Below are positions 5,499 through 5,868 of a stretch of DNA of 5,868 nucleotides, piece after piece. The stretch lies in the NCBI GenBank assembly GCA_005793295.1, contig SXSX01000068.1:1-5868 (forward strand), in the 5' to 3' direction. Made by a program: the position numbers and the translations under genes. Source of the DNA: Burkholderiales bacterium. Its GTDB lineage: Bacteria; Pseudomonadota; Gammaproteobacteria; Burkholderiales; Burkholderiaceae_C. Under the pieces are notes generated by a model. It ran no database searches. It was not told the DNA's origin and worked only from the letters and a program-made list of their open reading frames with translations. How positions within the stretch are numbered: position 1 is the stretch's first letter; every line of letters starts with the position of its first letter.

Positions 5499-5868
5499 AT
5501 GCCTGACCACCAAATTGATCCCCAAAGCCTGGAGGCGCTGCCACGCACGCCGGGGGTATACATCTTCCAAGGCGAAGGCACGCTGCCTCTTTACATTGGC
5601 AAAAGCATTGACATTCGCAGCCGGGTCCTAAGCCACCTTCGCACGCCCGAGGAGGCGCGTATGTTGGCCCAAACACGGCGGATTGACTTTGTAGAAACCG
5701 CTGGCGAAATTGGCGCTTTATTGCTTGAGTCTCAGATGATCAAAGCGCAAAGTCCCTTGTTTAACCAACGCTTGCGTCGCGTGCGTACCCTGTGCTCTAT
5801 CCGTTTACACCACACCAACCAAGGCGCAGTACCAGAGATCGTTGATAGCAAGCGTGTGAACTTGGGAC
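5499..5868 (+). CDS. cho: Excinuclease Cho (UvrC homologue), truncated at the window end
   Basis: Cho is a GIY-YIG endonuclease that makes the 3' incision in nucleotide excision repair and is SOS-induced in E. coli. The frame is open from ATG 5499 to the window end (123 codons of a protein usually near 290). The GIY-YIG domain is complete: Gly19-Val-Tyr21, Tyr32-Ile-Gly34, Lys35, Arg42 in the IRSRVLSHLRTPEEA segment, and the metal-binding Glu77 in AGEIGALLLE, followed by PLFNQRLRR typical of Cho/UvrC. The close similarity of the IRSRVLSHLRTP region to Cho, together with the umuD-linked SOS setting, favours Cho over UvrC. It is in the same frame as umuD, separated by its TGA and four codons; an alternative TTG start at 5493 exists and no clear ribosome site is visible, so coupled re-initiation after umuD is likely. 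Expression probably comes from the LexA-controlled promoter at 5000-5029. Confidence 0.94.
   Translation, partial: MPDHQIDPQSLEALPRTPGVYIFQGEGTLPLYIGKSIDIRSRVLSHLRTPEEARMLAQTRRIDFVETAGEIGALLLESQMIKAQSPLFNQRLRRVRTLCSIRLHHTNQGAVPEIVDSKRVNLG

Noticed and set aside
5106..5570. 154-codon minus-strand frame opposite umuD and cho
   Set aside because: Antisense shadow; both genes on the plus strand have intact catalytic motifs.

Overview
The window looks like chromosomal DNA of a Gram-negative betaproteobacterium, probably Burkholderiales (Comamonadaceae-like). This is inferred from the style of the proteins (KdsD/KdsC/LptC, UmuD, Cho, a 400-residue AmtB, a short glycine-rich RRM protein) and from the gene order; no search was run. 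Nothing points to phage, transposon, CRISPR or RNA genes.

Layout. (1) Positions 1-2666, plus strand: a tight, overlapping four-gene run for lipopolysaccharide supply. It holds the 3' part of kdsD (arabinose-5-phosphate isomerase), then kdsC (KDO-8-phosphate phosphatase), lptC (LPS transport) and a short-chain dehydrogenase/reductase (SDR), with 1, 4 and 4 nt overlaps. KdsD and KdsC act in making KDO, the sugar joining lipid A to the core; LptC helps carry finished LPS to the outer membrane. The SDR sits where lptA is usually found. (2) Around 2695-2720 a strong bidirectional terminator separates this run from a convergent minus-strand gene. (3) 2762-3193, minus: a small RNA-binding protein with one RRM and a Gly-rich tail. 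Its leader has two notable inverted repeats, one of which contains the gene's own Shine-Dalgarno sequence. (4) 3444-4646, minus: amtB, an ammonium channel, preceded by a near-consensus sigma-54 (-24/-12) promoter and with no glnK next to it. (5) 4750-4950, minus: an unrecognised 66-residue gene. (6) 5000-5868, plus: an SOS-controlled unit with a textbook LexA box, umuD, and the 5' part of cho (UvrC-like nuclease), which runs off the window end.

The parts most worth a second look are the RRM gene leader (possible RNA thermometer or autoregulatory switch), the divergent SOS promoter region that may also control the 66-residue gene, the umuD-cho pairing with an apparently leaderless umuD, and the SDR in place of lptA. 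Nothing here is clearly a wholly new system; the candidates are regulatory elements and one orphan small gene.
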